64,000 bases of DNA from Helopsaltes ochotensis (Eukaryota > Chordata > Aves > Passeriformes > Locustellidae): contig VXBM01000867.1 in assembly GCA_013400155.1 (NCBI GenBank), forward strand, positions 307,766 through 371,765. Reading direction: 5' to 3'. The position numbers and the translations under genes are program-made. The notes beneath the pieces were generated by a model. That model did no database searches. It saw only the letters and a program-made list of their open reading frames with translations, and was not told the origin of the DNA. How positions within the stretch are numbered: position 1 is the first letter of the stretch; each line of letters begins with the position of its first letter. Below, in pieces: positions 51,493 through 62,559 of this stretch.

Positions 51493-52759
51493 GTAAGCAT
51501 AGAAGATTAAAGACAGCAGGTCTCAAACACTGATTTGTTATCCTCCAACTAAGAAGCTTAAGTTTCAAAAGTGTCAAAGGCCTCTTGGGCTAAAGAATTT
51601 GGTGCTGGAGCTTTCTGTTATTAAAAACAGGTAGTCTAAAGTCAGTCAAAACCAGGCAAACACAACAAGTTTTCTCCCAATTTTCAAAACAAAGTTTTAT
51701 ACGCTGTTGGCTTTCCAAATATAATTAATAAGATTGTGGATGCCTGATCAGTTTTTAGAGTTGAAAACTTTTTGTATGTCTGTTACGAAAGAATTAAAAA
51801 TTCTGGTTTTAATTTTCAAGTTGTTAGGAGACAAGGTGGCCTTTTTTGCTTTTCATTTTACATGCCTTCTTTGAGGAATTTGTTAAAGTACATGATAGTT
51901 TATATGTGGCCTTTATGATATAACTTTAGGGCCAAACTCAACTACTAAGAAAGCATCTGAAGACTCATATGTTGCCACAGGCATTGAATCAAATTAATAC
52001 AAATTAGTAAAAATCTACAGCAGAGGAAGATGCTCTGTGTGTGTTTCTGATGCATCATATAAACACACATTGTAATAATGTTGTTATAATTTTAGAGAAC
52101 CATTCTATTATAATTCCATATCTGTTTGTATTCTTTTAAGGGTTAGATTAGTTTGGCGGAAGGTGTGCATGTTTATATGAAGATATTTGAGCCACAGAAA
52201 ATGATGTTTCATTCATATATTTTTACGTGTATATGTATGCAGACATATGTGCATACACACAAACATTTTCACACTAGCTACTTTAAGACATTTAATTTTA
52301 ATGGAACATGTATTTAATAGAATAACCTAAATAACTGATGGCAACCAGGTACTTCTGTGAGAATATACATACTTTTTCCATATTTGTCATAAAAAACCCC
52401 CCACATTTATTTATAGACTATCAACCTCTTTTCCCAAACATCAAACCTAATGAACATATCAGATCATATATTTTATTATTCAATGTGAGATTACACCAGT
52501 TTTTGAGCAGAAGCCTGACAAGACTGAGTTTAAAGTGGTAATCAGCAATAATGTATAGCTTGTACCGTAATGTCACTATTGGTGATTTAGTGATTAATTA
52601 TCTGACTTCTGTGTAGTGCTTAAAATAATCTAAATGCATAGGGTAAATTAGTTGATCAGGAGAAAAGTCTGTCATGCAAATTCAGTTCTTACAGAACCTT
52701 CCTGTCACACTCATCAATGACAGCCTAAGTGGGTCACCAGAGTGGATGGCCCCAGTTAA
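51493..52759. other. Gene-free AT-rich stretch
   Basis: No gene, RNA or mobile element seen. Confidence 0.5.
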
Positions 52760-52960
52760 TTTATTTTCTCAGACATGCAATACATATTCATGATATCCTG
52801 CTGTTTGTCTGTCACCTCAAAGAAACTCTCCATCGCTTCCAAATTATAATTAATGAAAATATTCACGTTAAGCTTAGGGGCTTGGAAGAAGAGATATTGG
52901 TATCATGTTGCAGGGGGGTGAAAGGTATTGGTAGCAGCAGCAGTTTGCTAACGTGGTAGA
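52760..52960 (+). mobile_element. Possible retroviral-type pol (RT) remnant, very uncertain
   Basis: A 76-codon frame contains AIHIHDILLFVCHLKETLHR. Its layout, a hydrophobic dipeptide, then x-D and a run of hydrophobics followed by an ETL-helix, resembles the region around the YXDD catalytic motif of retroviral reverse transcriptase. The first catalytic residue positions are changed to HIHD, and no other RT block could be recognised on either side. If real, it is an inactivated, ancient endogenous retroviral fragment. The strong acceptor-like TTTATTTTCTCAG just before it offers an alternative exon reading. Confidence 0.2.
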
Positions 52961-53042
52961 AGAAAAATATTATTTTGCCTGGTACAACCTCTTTCATTTT
53001 TTTTCAAAACAAGAGATGTAAGAAATTATGTATAAAATTTGA

Positions 53043-53081
53043 TTTTTTTAAAAAAAGTATGCATATATACATATATATATG
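53043..53081. repeat. T7A7 palindrome and (AT)n tract
   Basis: Seven T directly followed by seven A, then ATAC/AT repeats. AT-rich simple sequence. Confidence 0.75.
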
Positions 53082-53589
53082 AGAATGAAACTATACAGAA
53101 TCATTATTCACAGAGGAGTTTTAGTCCATACTATTCCAATCTAAAGTAATTATTTTTTTCCAGACAATCGCAATTACAGATCTCTATTCAAGCTGCCCCA
53201 CGCACTCAGGTTTTTCAAAATCTCACTTGCCTATTTTGCCTAGGTTGAGTACTTTTTGATGTATATTTATTTTTAGCCAGAATTATCTGTATTTACACCA
53301 GCCATTTCCTGTCATCACTGCAGCATTATATGATACAGGAAACGATACATTATATGCTTTTTTGTATTATCTTACAGGCCTAAACAAATGTACCTTGCTC
53401 TTAAACTAGTGAAAAGACAGAGGTAAAAACATGGGAAAAAATGCACATTACTGTAGTAGTAATGGCAATAGCAATGGGATACATTGTATAGTTTTTTGTT
53501 AAGTTGCTAAACTGTGAGATAAATAAAATTTATCTTGCAGCTTCTTCAATTTATCAGTTACCTCTGTCTTTCTTTTTGCTGCAACTAAT

Positions 53590-53608
53590 CCTCCTCCTAA
53601 GGAGGAGG
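53590..53608. repeat. Triplet inverted repeat CCTCCTCCT-A-AGGAGGAGG
   Basis: Two exact 9-base arms of a CCT/AGG triplet separated by one base, in otherwise AT-rich DNA. It forms a tight GC-rich palindrome. Confidence 0.9.
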
Positions 53609-55179
53609 CTTGACTATGACACCTCTACACAACTTCAGACAACTGTCTGTTAGGTAAGAAAAAAGAAAATCACACTACCACAGATAAGATTGCTCCCTAT
53701 GAGCTTTTCCAGCACTTATACCTGACAAAACCCCAAAATATGTAACTTTGAATCTTGGAGAAGTTGTTGTCATTGTATTTTATTTTGCCTTATTCTTTCC
53801 CCCTTTTTTATCAGAATCACAGGTTTACTTTTGAAACTTATAGGTAATTGCAGTGTAATAAAGCCTTTGTTTCAATGCTGTCTTCCGTTAATGAATGAAA
53901 TTGACTTTATATTTACCAAAATAAAAGTGGAAAATGTTAATTTTACGTACATATTTGCAGTCTTTTTGGATTATTTTTGGTCAGAAACAGGAGCATTAAT
54001 AGAGGAAAAAAATCCCAGAAATAACAAATTTTAACAGTTCTAGGCATTCCATAAATAGTTCTTTTGATAATATGTAAGAATTCCATGACAGTGAATTGGA
54101 AAGATTTTATTGCTGACCTGCATGACTTAGTTGTGGCTTTGTCACTCATAAATAATGTATTCAGCCCCAACTCATGCCACTAAAACATTTATACCACAAC
54201 ACATCACTGTGTATGTTATATAAATATTTATTATGATGAATTATTAAAATGAGCAATGAATATTTATTCCTCTTGCAGCATGAGTACATGCATGTATGTA
54301 TATTTTGTGTTTATATAAATATGCACATTTAAAAAATATTTAAGTAGCTCTCTACACAAGGATGTATATGTATACAGGTTCCCCCATATATGTGCATTCT
54401 CCTGTATATACATCCATCCACACACAGAGATGTGCACAAACAGTTCTAATCCTGGAAGGTTGTAAACATGCTCTTTATAGATGTGCATTATTTATAAATG
54501 AAAGCTTCTACATGATAGGTGAAATTATGTACATTTAATATTTTTTTTATTATCTATGATTAATTCTGACAGGATCGTGGCTTAGATGCAACTATCATAA
54601 CAAAGGCAGGGCAAAGACCTCGGCCAAATAGTGTCCAAGGCTTTGAGAACACAGGGCTTTGACTTTCATTAGCCAAAATTTACAACACAGGAGGTTTTTT
54701 CAGCTGCTGTTTTCACATTCTTCTGTTTATGACGAAAAAAAAAAAAAATAAAGATTTGCTTTATAGCTTTTGTGATACCCAAAATATAAGGAACAGTGTT
54801 ACACTGTGGTTCAGATGTTTCCCTATACCACGTGCCTGTTGAATGCTGGGGCCTCTCTGGGTACATCCATCTAATCATATCTGATTTCAGACACTGCTGG
54901 CACATTTTAAAAAAATTACCAGGAAGTCATATGATTGCACAGAGAGAGGGAAGAGAGAAGAAGCTATCTGTGAGCAGTGTTAGGGGAACACAGATGAGGC
55001 AAAGAGCCTGGGAACCAGACCTGAGGTGTATTTTCCAGTCTCTGAGAAACTTTTCATCGCACACCATGACATAAAACATTCCAAAGCATGTTGCAGATTT
55101 GAAATATTAATAGGAATTCATCAAGCTCTGTAGACTGATGCTTATTTCCCCATTTGCTATGTACAAAGCAAAGGATTAA

Positions 55180-55390
55180 CACCACTGGCAATATTTGTGT
55201 CAGGCCATACTGATTAATTTAATATTCTGATTGGATGAGCAGCAGAGCTTTAACGGCTGTTAACTTTCTGGCAAGCGGGGCTGAGAAGGTGATAATGAGA
55301 TTAACATTTGGAGGACCTGATTTGCTTTTGCGCTGTATTTAATTACTACCTCGACACCAACTGGTATGGATTGTGCAGATATGCTGATAG
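55180..55390. promoter_or_regulatory. Possible conserved non-coding element
   Basis: A repeat-free segment of mixed composition with several CpGs in AT-rich surroundings. It has dense transcription-factor-like words: TTAACGGCTGTTAA at 55250-55263 (MYB-like, near-palindromic), GATAATGAGATTA near 55291 and TTTAATTACTA near 55339 (homeodomain-like). No open frame explains it. These features are typical of developmental enhancers, but conservation and activity are not shown by one sequence. Confidence 0.3.
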
Positions 55391-58300
55391 ATACCCATAT
55401 TTCTTAAACTATAATATTGGCCTTAAAGAAATGTGTTAAATTCTGAGATTTCAAAACCACTTTGCACAGACATGAAAATTATGTAATCTCATGCTCAATT
55501 AATAGCACCTTAAAGAGGATATTTGGAGCAAGCAGAATGCCTACAGGAAATGAAAAAAGATATTAATCAGCAATGAAAGTTGTACATTAAAATTTAGGAA
55601 ATATAATAATAATAATATAGGTTGCCAAAAATTGATGGAGATGATCAAGCTGACTTAGATTTTGCAAATGAAATTAAAATAAGTCTTAAAATGATCTTGA
55701 GCTCTATAAAATAAAAGCAGAACAGAGAGAAAAAAAAGACATTAACACAATCAGGTCTGCTTAAAGATTTTGTCATTCCTTTCTTCCTTTTAAAAAAGAA
55801 ACATAATTTGGATTATTCTTCAGGAAGAGTCATGTAAAGCCATGTAAAGCTTATGCTGAGTGTTGAAATACAAAATAATTAAAACCATAGGGTAAACAAC
55901 ACAGGAAAAAAGTGTAACCTTTCCTTAAACAAGCTCATAATTGCCGAACCCCGTGTTCTGAACAAGAATGTGATATTGACCAGCCACAGATGAAAGGAGA
56001 AAAGACAACAGATAAGACTACTAAGATGGAGCGTATATTTTATAGAGACGGTCAGCAATTCCTCTTGGGACATGTCTCAAGGACTTTTTCAAGAAGATTT
56101 GCTAAAGGCAGGAAGATAACGTGCTGAATAAAAAATTAAATTTATACATAAGAAACAAATGCTGTTACTATTTGGTTTACCAGAAAAACCTTATTAGGAC
56201 TATAGCCTGTTTATACACAGTTCAGAGTTTGAGAAAGCATAAGGTTTTAAATATGTAGGGTCTGAACACACAATTTTTACTTGTGTGTACAAAATCTAAT
56301 ACACTGTTCTCAATTTTCACTGGCTGAACAAAGCATTTATTTAATTATCTTGACCTCCAAGAATAAAATTCCAGGGAAGCCCCTTTTTAGACAGCTATGG
56401 TTTCGGACCCAACTTCGAGCTGAAACAACCATTGTGGAAAAAGCTGACTACACTTGTGTTGTTAATACACAAAGTGTGTCCTTCAGAACCTTTCTCCTCT
56501 AAGAGCAGATGTCTTGGAAGGCAGGAAACAGAGAGAGAGAATCCAATTGACATACATACAATAGCCCATTTTGATGTTCTACAACTGCAAATGTAATTTT
56601 CACACACTATGTAAGTTCATTTGCACTGTTAGTGCAGTGGAAAAGGCCTTAGGCTAAAGGAAAACCGGGTCTTTTTTCTTCAGGTACTGCTGTTTCTTTG
56701 TAATAACTAATTGATATCCCTTGCAGCCCTCTTCACTGATAAAGTATGCTCTAGATATCAAAGATCAGGGTCACCAAGAGATATCCTGGGATGATTTTAT
56801 TTCTTTTTTATTGGGTATTTGTGATATATTAAGCATATTATTTATTTTAATTTCATATTTATATATTTTTTTTGCTCACAACACTGAAAAATTTACTTTC
56901 TGGTTTGGAACCAATGATGTGAAATGACAGAACACAGAGCTGGAGTGCAAAGGAGTAGTTATCAGTGCAGCTGTGAAGTGGTGATGTGTAGATCTCAACT
57001 ACCTTTCCCATCTGGTTTGTGGAAACCAGAACAGACCATCCAGTTTCAGCCTTTGCTATTGTTTCAGCTTTAATGTCAACTTCACTGAAGCCTCTTGACA
57101 TAACTTCAAAGCTAAAACAATCCAAGAAGACAGACAGCCCTGAAACAACTGAAGGAGGATCTGTTGAGCTGCTGTGATGGGACATGCAGCACAGAGATTG
57201 TGCTAGATGCTTCAACAGCATCATTCTGGCATGCTGGGGACACTGTCAGCTGTTGCACAAGTCCAGCAAAAGTGTGAATTTTTAATGTCCATCAGGATAA
57301 AGGATGCCTTAAATCTGAAGTTGATTAAGCCATCACTTCCCATACTTCCTTCAAATTTGTTTCTGAATGACCAGGGCTCAAAGCTCCTCCACATGCAGCT
57401 CTATCAGGACAAGCAAGAGAAATAAATTTCAGCAAGGCAAGGACGGAATGGATAATCAATTACATGTAAGAATTTGCATCTGCTTTGCTAGGTCTAGAAC
57501 TTTTGGTTCAAGTCTACCGTGCATTCCTTTGCTTCAAATCCATGGTGCATTCCCAGGAAATCTTAAAGCTGTAAAAAAAGAGACCTTGGAAAATATAATA
57601 TACAGGTTGAAAGTGTCTAGACTGACTTGTCTTTGGCATCATAAGAGGAAAATTTTCTGAACTGTTTTGAATGACTTTGATGACTAATCATTGGTAAAAC
57701 TCTTTTGGGAGAGTTTTTTACTGAAAAATCTCACAGACACTGCAGAGTGATTTTCTGAGCTGAAGAGACCGAGTAACTGTTGGTTGAAGGAATGGTAAAC
57801 ATCATGACTCTGTCTAGACCTAGCAATCAAAAAAGAAATGCTATAAAGAGAAGAGAAAAAATGTTAATAATTTTAGGAACAGATTATTACTCAATAATAC
57901 ACAAAGAATAGGCAAATATGCATTTGAGCAGCTGAAGTGGCCCTATTGCAGATTTATATTCCTAACAGCGATTTCCGGTCACACCCTGGACACTACACAT
58001 CTGTCTGCCCACTATAAGCCTTTTTTTTCCTCTTTTTGTTTACTTCCCTAATATTTGAAATGCAATCCAAGGCATCTTGCTTATTAAACTGGAGAGACTT
58101 CAAATTTGCTTTTGCACAATAGGAGCTAATTGTCTGAGACAATTTACATCCATCAGAGCAGTGTTTTATGGCTTTCAGACTCAGTGTAAAATGAATAAAT
58201 AAGAGAGCTGAAAACATTACTCTCTTTTATTACTGGAGATGTGCTGGCTAATCTGAGAGTAATTTGAATGCTAGAGGCCTGTCAAACACTGGACATCTGT

Positions 58301-58659
58301 CAAGCTTTATCTACAGCCCGTAGTTCACAATCTGTGCCACTTTGTAGCCTCCTCTTTTTCCTATCCTGAACATTTTCCAGGCAAAACCAAAAGTTGGAAT
58401 TAGTTGTTTATCATGTGTATTTTTTTCATTTCTTGTTTGTAGAGTTATTTGGAGAGATTTATCAATTTAGTGTTTGGTCAAACCTGGTTGAGACTTAATT
58501 TTCATGCTGTTGAGAGTGGTAATTTTTTATGACAATTCTAAGTTTTCATTGCTATTTTAGCATCATTATCAGATAGAAAAAGAGGCCATCTGTCAATTGC
58601 CACTCTCGATTTCCCTCATCTTCCCAGAGGTTGTAGCTGCTTTACACAGAGCTGCAGAA
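55391..58659. other. Gene-free stretch
   Basis: No supportable gene. A perfect 10-base tandem duplication (CATGTAAAGC twice) lies at 55831-55850. A 121-codon minus frame at 56859-57224 is unrecognised. The segment 58230-58340 has mixed composition and may be conserved, without stronger support. Confidence 0.5.
55831..55850 (+). repeat. 10-bp perfect tandem duplication
   Basis: CATGTAAAGC occurs twice head to tail. Confidence 0.9.
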
Positions 58660-59110
58660 CTGTGCAGGGGAAAAAAAATGGAAAAAAAAAAAGGGGGGGA
58701 TACACATGTAGGATAGATGCCATAAAAATAACTGGGGGGGACAGACAGACCTAGCAACAGAGGAAACAACACTTGAGAGATATGAGGAAAATAAGGGTGC
58801 AAGATATTTATGCAAGAAAAAAGATAAATAAGACAGAGGCAATGTTTATAAGTAAGAACTTTGAAATACATGTTGAGAACTAAGGGAAAGAAGAGGAGAC
58901 ATTTTAAAAAGGAAACTATAATTGAGAATAGAATAGGAAACAGAGAGAAATTAGCTAGGAGTGAAGCATCATAAGAACGAAGATTTTAGAAACAGGTTGC
59001 AGATAAGTTTGAAAGATGAAGAAAAATTCAGTTAAGGAGATTATTATCCCTTACATGAAAAAAAATCAGATTTTTAATTCTGAAAGAGACAAACAATGTG
59101 TTTTACTCAA
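58660..59110 (+). other. Purine-rich (A/G) domain
   Basis: About 450 bases with a strong plus-strand A/G bias, opening with A8, A11 and G7 runs (58671-58699) and a G8 run at 58733-58740. The minus frames across it (58593-58871) are rich in S, F, P and L as a direct result. No gene is supported. Confidence 0.6.
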
Positions 59111-59573
59111 GGAATTCTCTGAAAAAGTATCGCAACTGCAATGTTATGGTACCTTCTGTAATGTTTAGTTGGTACCAGTAATTCCACAGCAGACTTATGC
59201 TTATACTTATGCTATGTTCTCCCTATTTTTCCCCCCTTTCTCCAGGGCAACAGATGCCTCTATATTGGAAGAAATCCTGAGAGGATTTTCCCCTTGTATA
59301 TCCAACACTTTTACATGGCATTGATTTATGGTTGCAGAACTCAGAAAAGGGGCAGGCAGTCAGGAATCCCCTGGTGCCAGAGTGCCTCCCAGGCCCACAA
59401 AACGTACAAACTTCACATCTGATACCACCTTACATAAACCCTGATATTTCATGTCAAAATGCAGGATATTCTTACCATAAAGATCAGTTATTCTTTGACT
59501 GAAGTGTGCCTGGGTTTCAGTACCATTCAGCAGGGAGACCACATTGTCTTATTGTCTCAAGAGATATACTAAA
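59111..59573. other. Short gene-free stretch
   Basis: A 60-codon minus frame at 59360-59542 contains a donor-like CTTTATG|GTAAGA, but no good acceptor with a consistent frame. Nothing else is seen. Confidence 0.45.
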
Positions 59574-59611
59574 TATAATAATAACAATAACAATAATAAT
59601 AATAACAATAT
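59574..59611. repeat. (ATA/ACA)n trinucleotide microsatellite
   Basis: AAT and AAC trinucleotides in tandem. The poly-Asn frame through it is an artefact. Confidence 0.93.
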
Positions 59612-59837
59612 CACAAATGTCACTAATAAAATAATAAGAAGCATAATTTTTCATTTCCCCTTCTATTTTTTCCTAGCTAAAAGAAACTATCTCTCTTTTT
59701 CTATGCATTATTTGAGTTTCTTTGCACAAGTTCAATAATCCTTGCTGCCCTACCTTATGCTACTTTTTATTCTATCTCTGTTTAGACCAGTGTTGAACAC
59801 AGCATTTTGGATGTAGCTACCACTGAGAGGAGGGAAC

Positions 59838-60234
59838 TTGTTGGTTGAGATAAAAAGACAGTTTAATAGGTAGAGCAAAAGTTGAATGCACAAGCAAAAG
59901 CAAAACATGAAATTTCATCCCTTTCTATGATGAACACATACCAGGCAGGTGTTCAACTGGCTTTATATGTTCAGCATGACATCACACTGTATGGAATATC
60001 CCTTGGGTCAGTTGTGGTCTCTCCTGGCTGTATGCCCACACAGCTCCTTGTGTACCCCCAGCCTCTTTGCTGGGAAGACTCTGTGAGGAGTGGAAAAGGT
60101 CTTGACCGTGCAAGCTCTGCTCAGCAATCACAAAAATGTCCCTGAATTATCATTATTGTTTTCAGCACAAATCTAAAACACCCATACCAGCTACTATGAA
60201 GTAAATTACCTCTACTCCAGCCAAAACCAGCACA
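59838..60234 (-). mobile_element. Avian endogenous retrovirus solo LTR (partial)
   Basis: Read on the minus strand, the element starts with the TG-containing edge TGTGCTGGTTTTGGCTGG at 60234. It passes through a U3-like region and reaches a TATA-like ATATAAAGC at about 59960-59969, preceded by a TGATGTCA (CRE-like) word. It carries an ATTAAA polyadenylation-type signal at 59862-59867 and a GTCTTTTTATCTCAACC segment near its 3' edge. The order and wording agree with an LTR family I recall as common in bird genomes, but I cannot name it. The 3' end beyond about 59838 is not recognisable, so it is probably truncated. No second LTR or internal gag, pol or env sequence is seen next to it, so it is a solo relic. 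Confidence 0.72.
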
Positions 60235-62559
60235 AGGTCATTACCTGTAGCAATGCATTACACAGCCTGTTTTACATAAGTATCTCATGTTTCTCTGTAC
60301 ATGTACAATGTACCAAGAAGTTTCCTGGTGCTATCCTTTATTCCTGGTCTGTAATGTGGAGGTGTTGAGGTGGTAAAGCAGTCACCCACTGTGTTTAGAG
60401 GGAAGCCACCTAATATTCTCCCAGGTGATTCAGTTGAGCAGTTTGGAATTATTTCCTGTTGGCAGCCTGCATGGTGTTGCTATCTTCTGGAGGGCAGCAG
60501 AAAGGGAGCATGTGGCCACACTCTGTGTCATCCAGCTGGCTGCAGCACCAGCAAAGGGGCGCTGAGCTCCCAGGGATGTTACACCTGCATGGGTAGATGG
60601 AGACTGTGCTCTGGCTGATACACTGTACAAAGCAATAAACAGTTATTTCTGGAAGAGATTGCTGTGAAAAGTGAAGGAAACAGTAATACCTCCTTCTAAC
60701 TAATAAAGAAGTGTGAGATGAGTGACTGACATGTTTTGAAAATCAGCAAGTGCATCAAAATAAATTACTTTCATGGAGCTAAGCTTACAGAATGAATAGC
60801 CCTCTCCAAGCTCATCAGTAAATATCACAAGAAAGGAATAAAAAGAGAAAAAGCATTGGACTTTGGATAAACCTGAAAATAAACAGCCTTGTTGTGGTGA
60901 AAATAGAGTTGTTTTGATAACGCAATCCCAAATTTCTTCAAGAAATCATCAACTGCATGAGGAACTGAGTCCTGTTTCCAGGATCCCAGAGACATACTGC
61001 TGACATTTGCAAATATTCTCTCCTACAGTGTGGAGGGTGTGTATATGACTCAGATTATACACTGCTAAAATACAGCCTACATATATATATTTTAACATAT
61101 TACTGTTAATGTGTCATAAGGTTTAATTTACAGTGTGTAAAATGCTCCGAGACTTTTAAATATTCAGAAGTGTGACACTGATTTTTTCATTGCACCTCTT
61201 TAATCAAAATCCTTCAACAACCAAGTTACAATACATAATATTATTTTTTATGACTGTTGTCTTTTATTTCAAAAGTAGATTTTGAAATATCTAAGAAAAT
61301 ATGTATATTTTTTTCTGCAAATAAAAAAAGAACAAAGGGAAAGGAAGACCTTAATAAATCTATTTTACAGATGATTTTCCACTGAACTTAAGCATTTACA
61401 CTGCTCTAGTAAAATTAAAATTTATTTATATCAGATTAAAATTTATTTTAGTATAGATTGATACTACTTTAGTGACCTGTGCAAAGCATGGAAGAGAGAT
61501 GACTAATAGTAATCTCTGTTTGAGAAATGATGTGTCAGGTACAGTATGAGGCAAATGATCCTCTGAGTTTGTGCATCAATTAGACACATACAATACATGT
61601 GCAGGAATAAGGATTTGTGAATTATTTTTAAAATAATCAGGAAATCTTCAAAACCTGTACAATAGACTAAATCCTGTAATTCTCAGTGTGCACTGAGAAC
61701 ACTGAGAATCCATAGCCTCAGGTTTTGAACTGATTTTAGTGGATCTGCGGATTAACAGTAGCTGAGGATCTGGCCTTGCGTTATTTCATGAGTTTTTCTC
61801 TGCCTCAGACACCAGGGATTATTAAGTCTGTTTTATGTAGTGGTAAGGAATAGATACTTAGGGAAATAGCACAAAATAAAGGTAAATATAGTTTCCTTCT
61901 ACCTTCTTGTTAACAGAGCATTACATCTGAAAATGGATGCTGCAATTAGACTGCTAGGGGCCAAGGAAAGGAGGGAGATATCTCTCCACTCGTGTGGATG
62001 CACCACACAAACATATTTCATATGCTCTTAGAATTTAACTGTGGAAATTACTCCCAGGTTTTGGTTCTCCGCTTGTCTACATTAAGCAAAACTTAGTTTA
62101 TTTCTATCTCCAATATTGTAATGATCAGTCTAGTTCCTTCAAAAAAAAATCTTAAATTTGTATTTCTGAAAATATTTTGAGCTAGACTGATTCTATCATT
62201 ACCCAGAATAGAAAATACCATACTTGTTTTAGTCCCCTTCACCCTACACAGTCTTCTAGAACCATTTCACTATAAAAAATTTCCAAAGACTCTCATGCTA
62301 TAAACTGAACAGTATTCCACATGCTGATTGTTTCATGTTATAAAGACAGGAAAATGGAAAGGAAAGTGGTGTCAGCAGCATCTCTACTTGTCTGTATTTG
62401 TATCTAATGTTAGAATGTGTTTCAGCTCTATTTCTAATTACATTTAGAGAAGGAATATTTCAAATCAAGATTACATATGGGGAAATACCAAGAAGCTTCC
62501 TTAACATTTGATTCTTTCCTTGGGTTTCCTTTTCATTGTTCTTTATCGTATGGATTGGT
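60235..62559. other. Gene-free stretch beside the LTR
   Basis: No supportable gene. The segment about 60360-60650 is GC-richer, has CpGs, and ends with CAATAAAC at 60633-60640, a layout that could be a second, unrelated LTR remnant; I cannot confirm it. Overlapping inverted repeats occur at 61679-61709. Confidence 0.45.
61679..61709. repeat. Alternative hairpins sharing one arm
   Basis: ATTCTCAGTG at 61679-61688 can pair with CACTGAGAAT at 61700-61709 (11-base loop), and its 9-base core with CACTGAGAA at 61691-61699 (2-base loop). The two CACTGAGAA copies are also a direct repeat. Confidence 0.85.

Larger units (their letters stand above)
52961..55179. other. Gene-free AT-rich stretch
   Basis: No supportable gene. 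It contains a TTTTTTTAAAAAAA palindrome at 53043-53056 followed by a short AT microsatellite to 53081, a GGA-triplet hairpin at 53590-53608 and TATGTA-rich sequence near 54285-54420. Confidence 0.5.

Noticed and set aside
56859..57224. 121-codon minus-strand frame with a donor-like GGGAAAG|GTAGTT
   Set aside because: The donor is weak, no convincing acceptor precedes it, and the peptide is unrecognised.
59360..59542. 60-codon minus frame with a GTAAGA donor-like site
   Set aside because: The frame continues open past the donor and no acceptor supports an exon.
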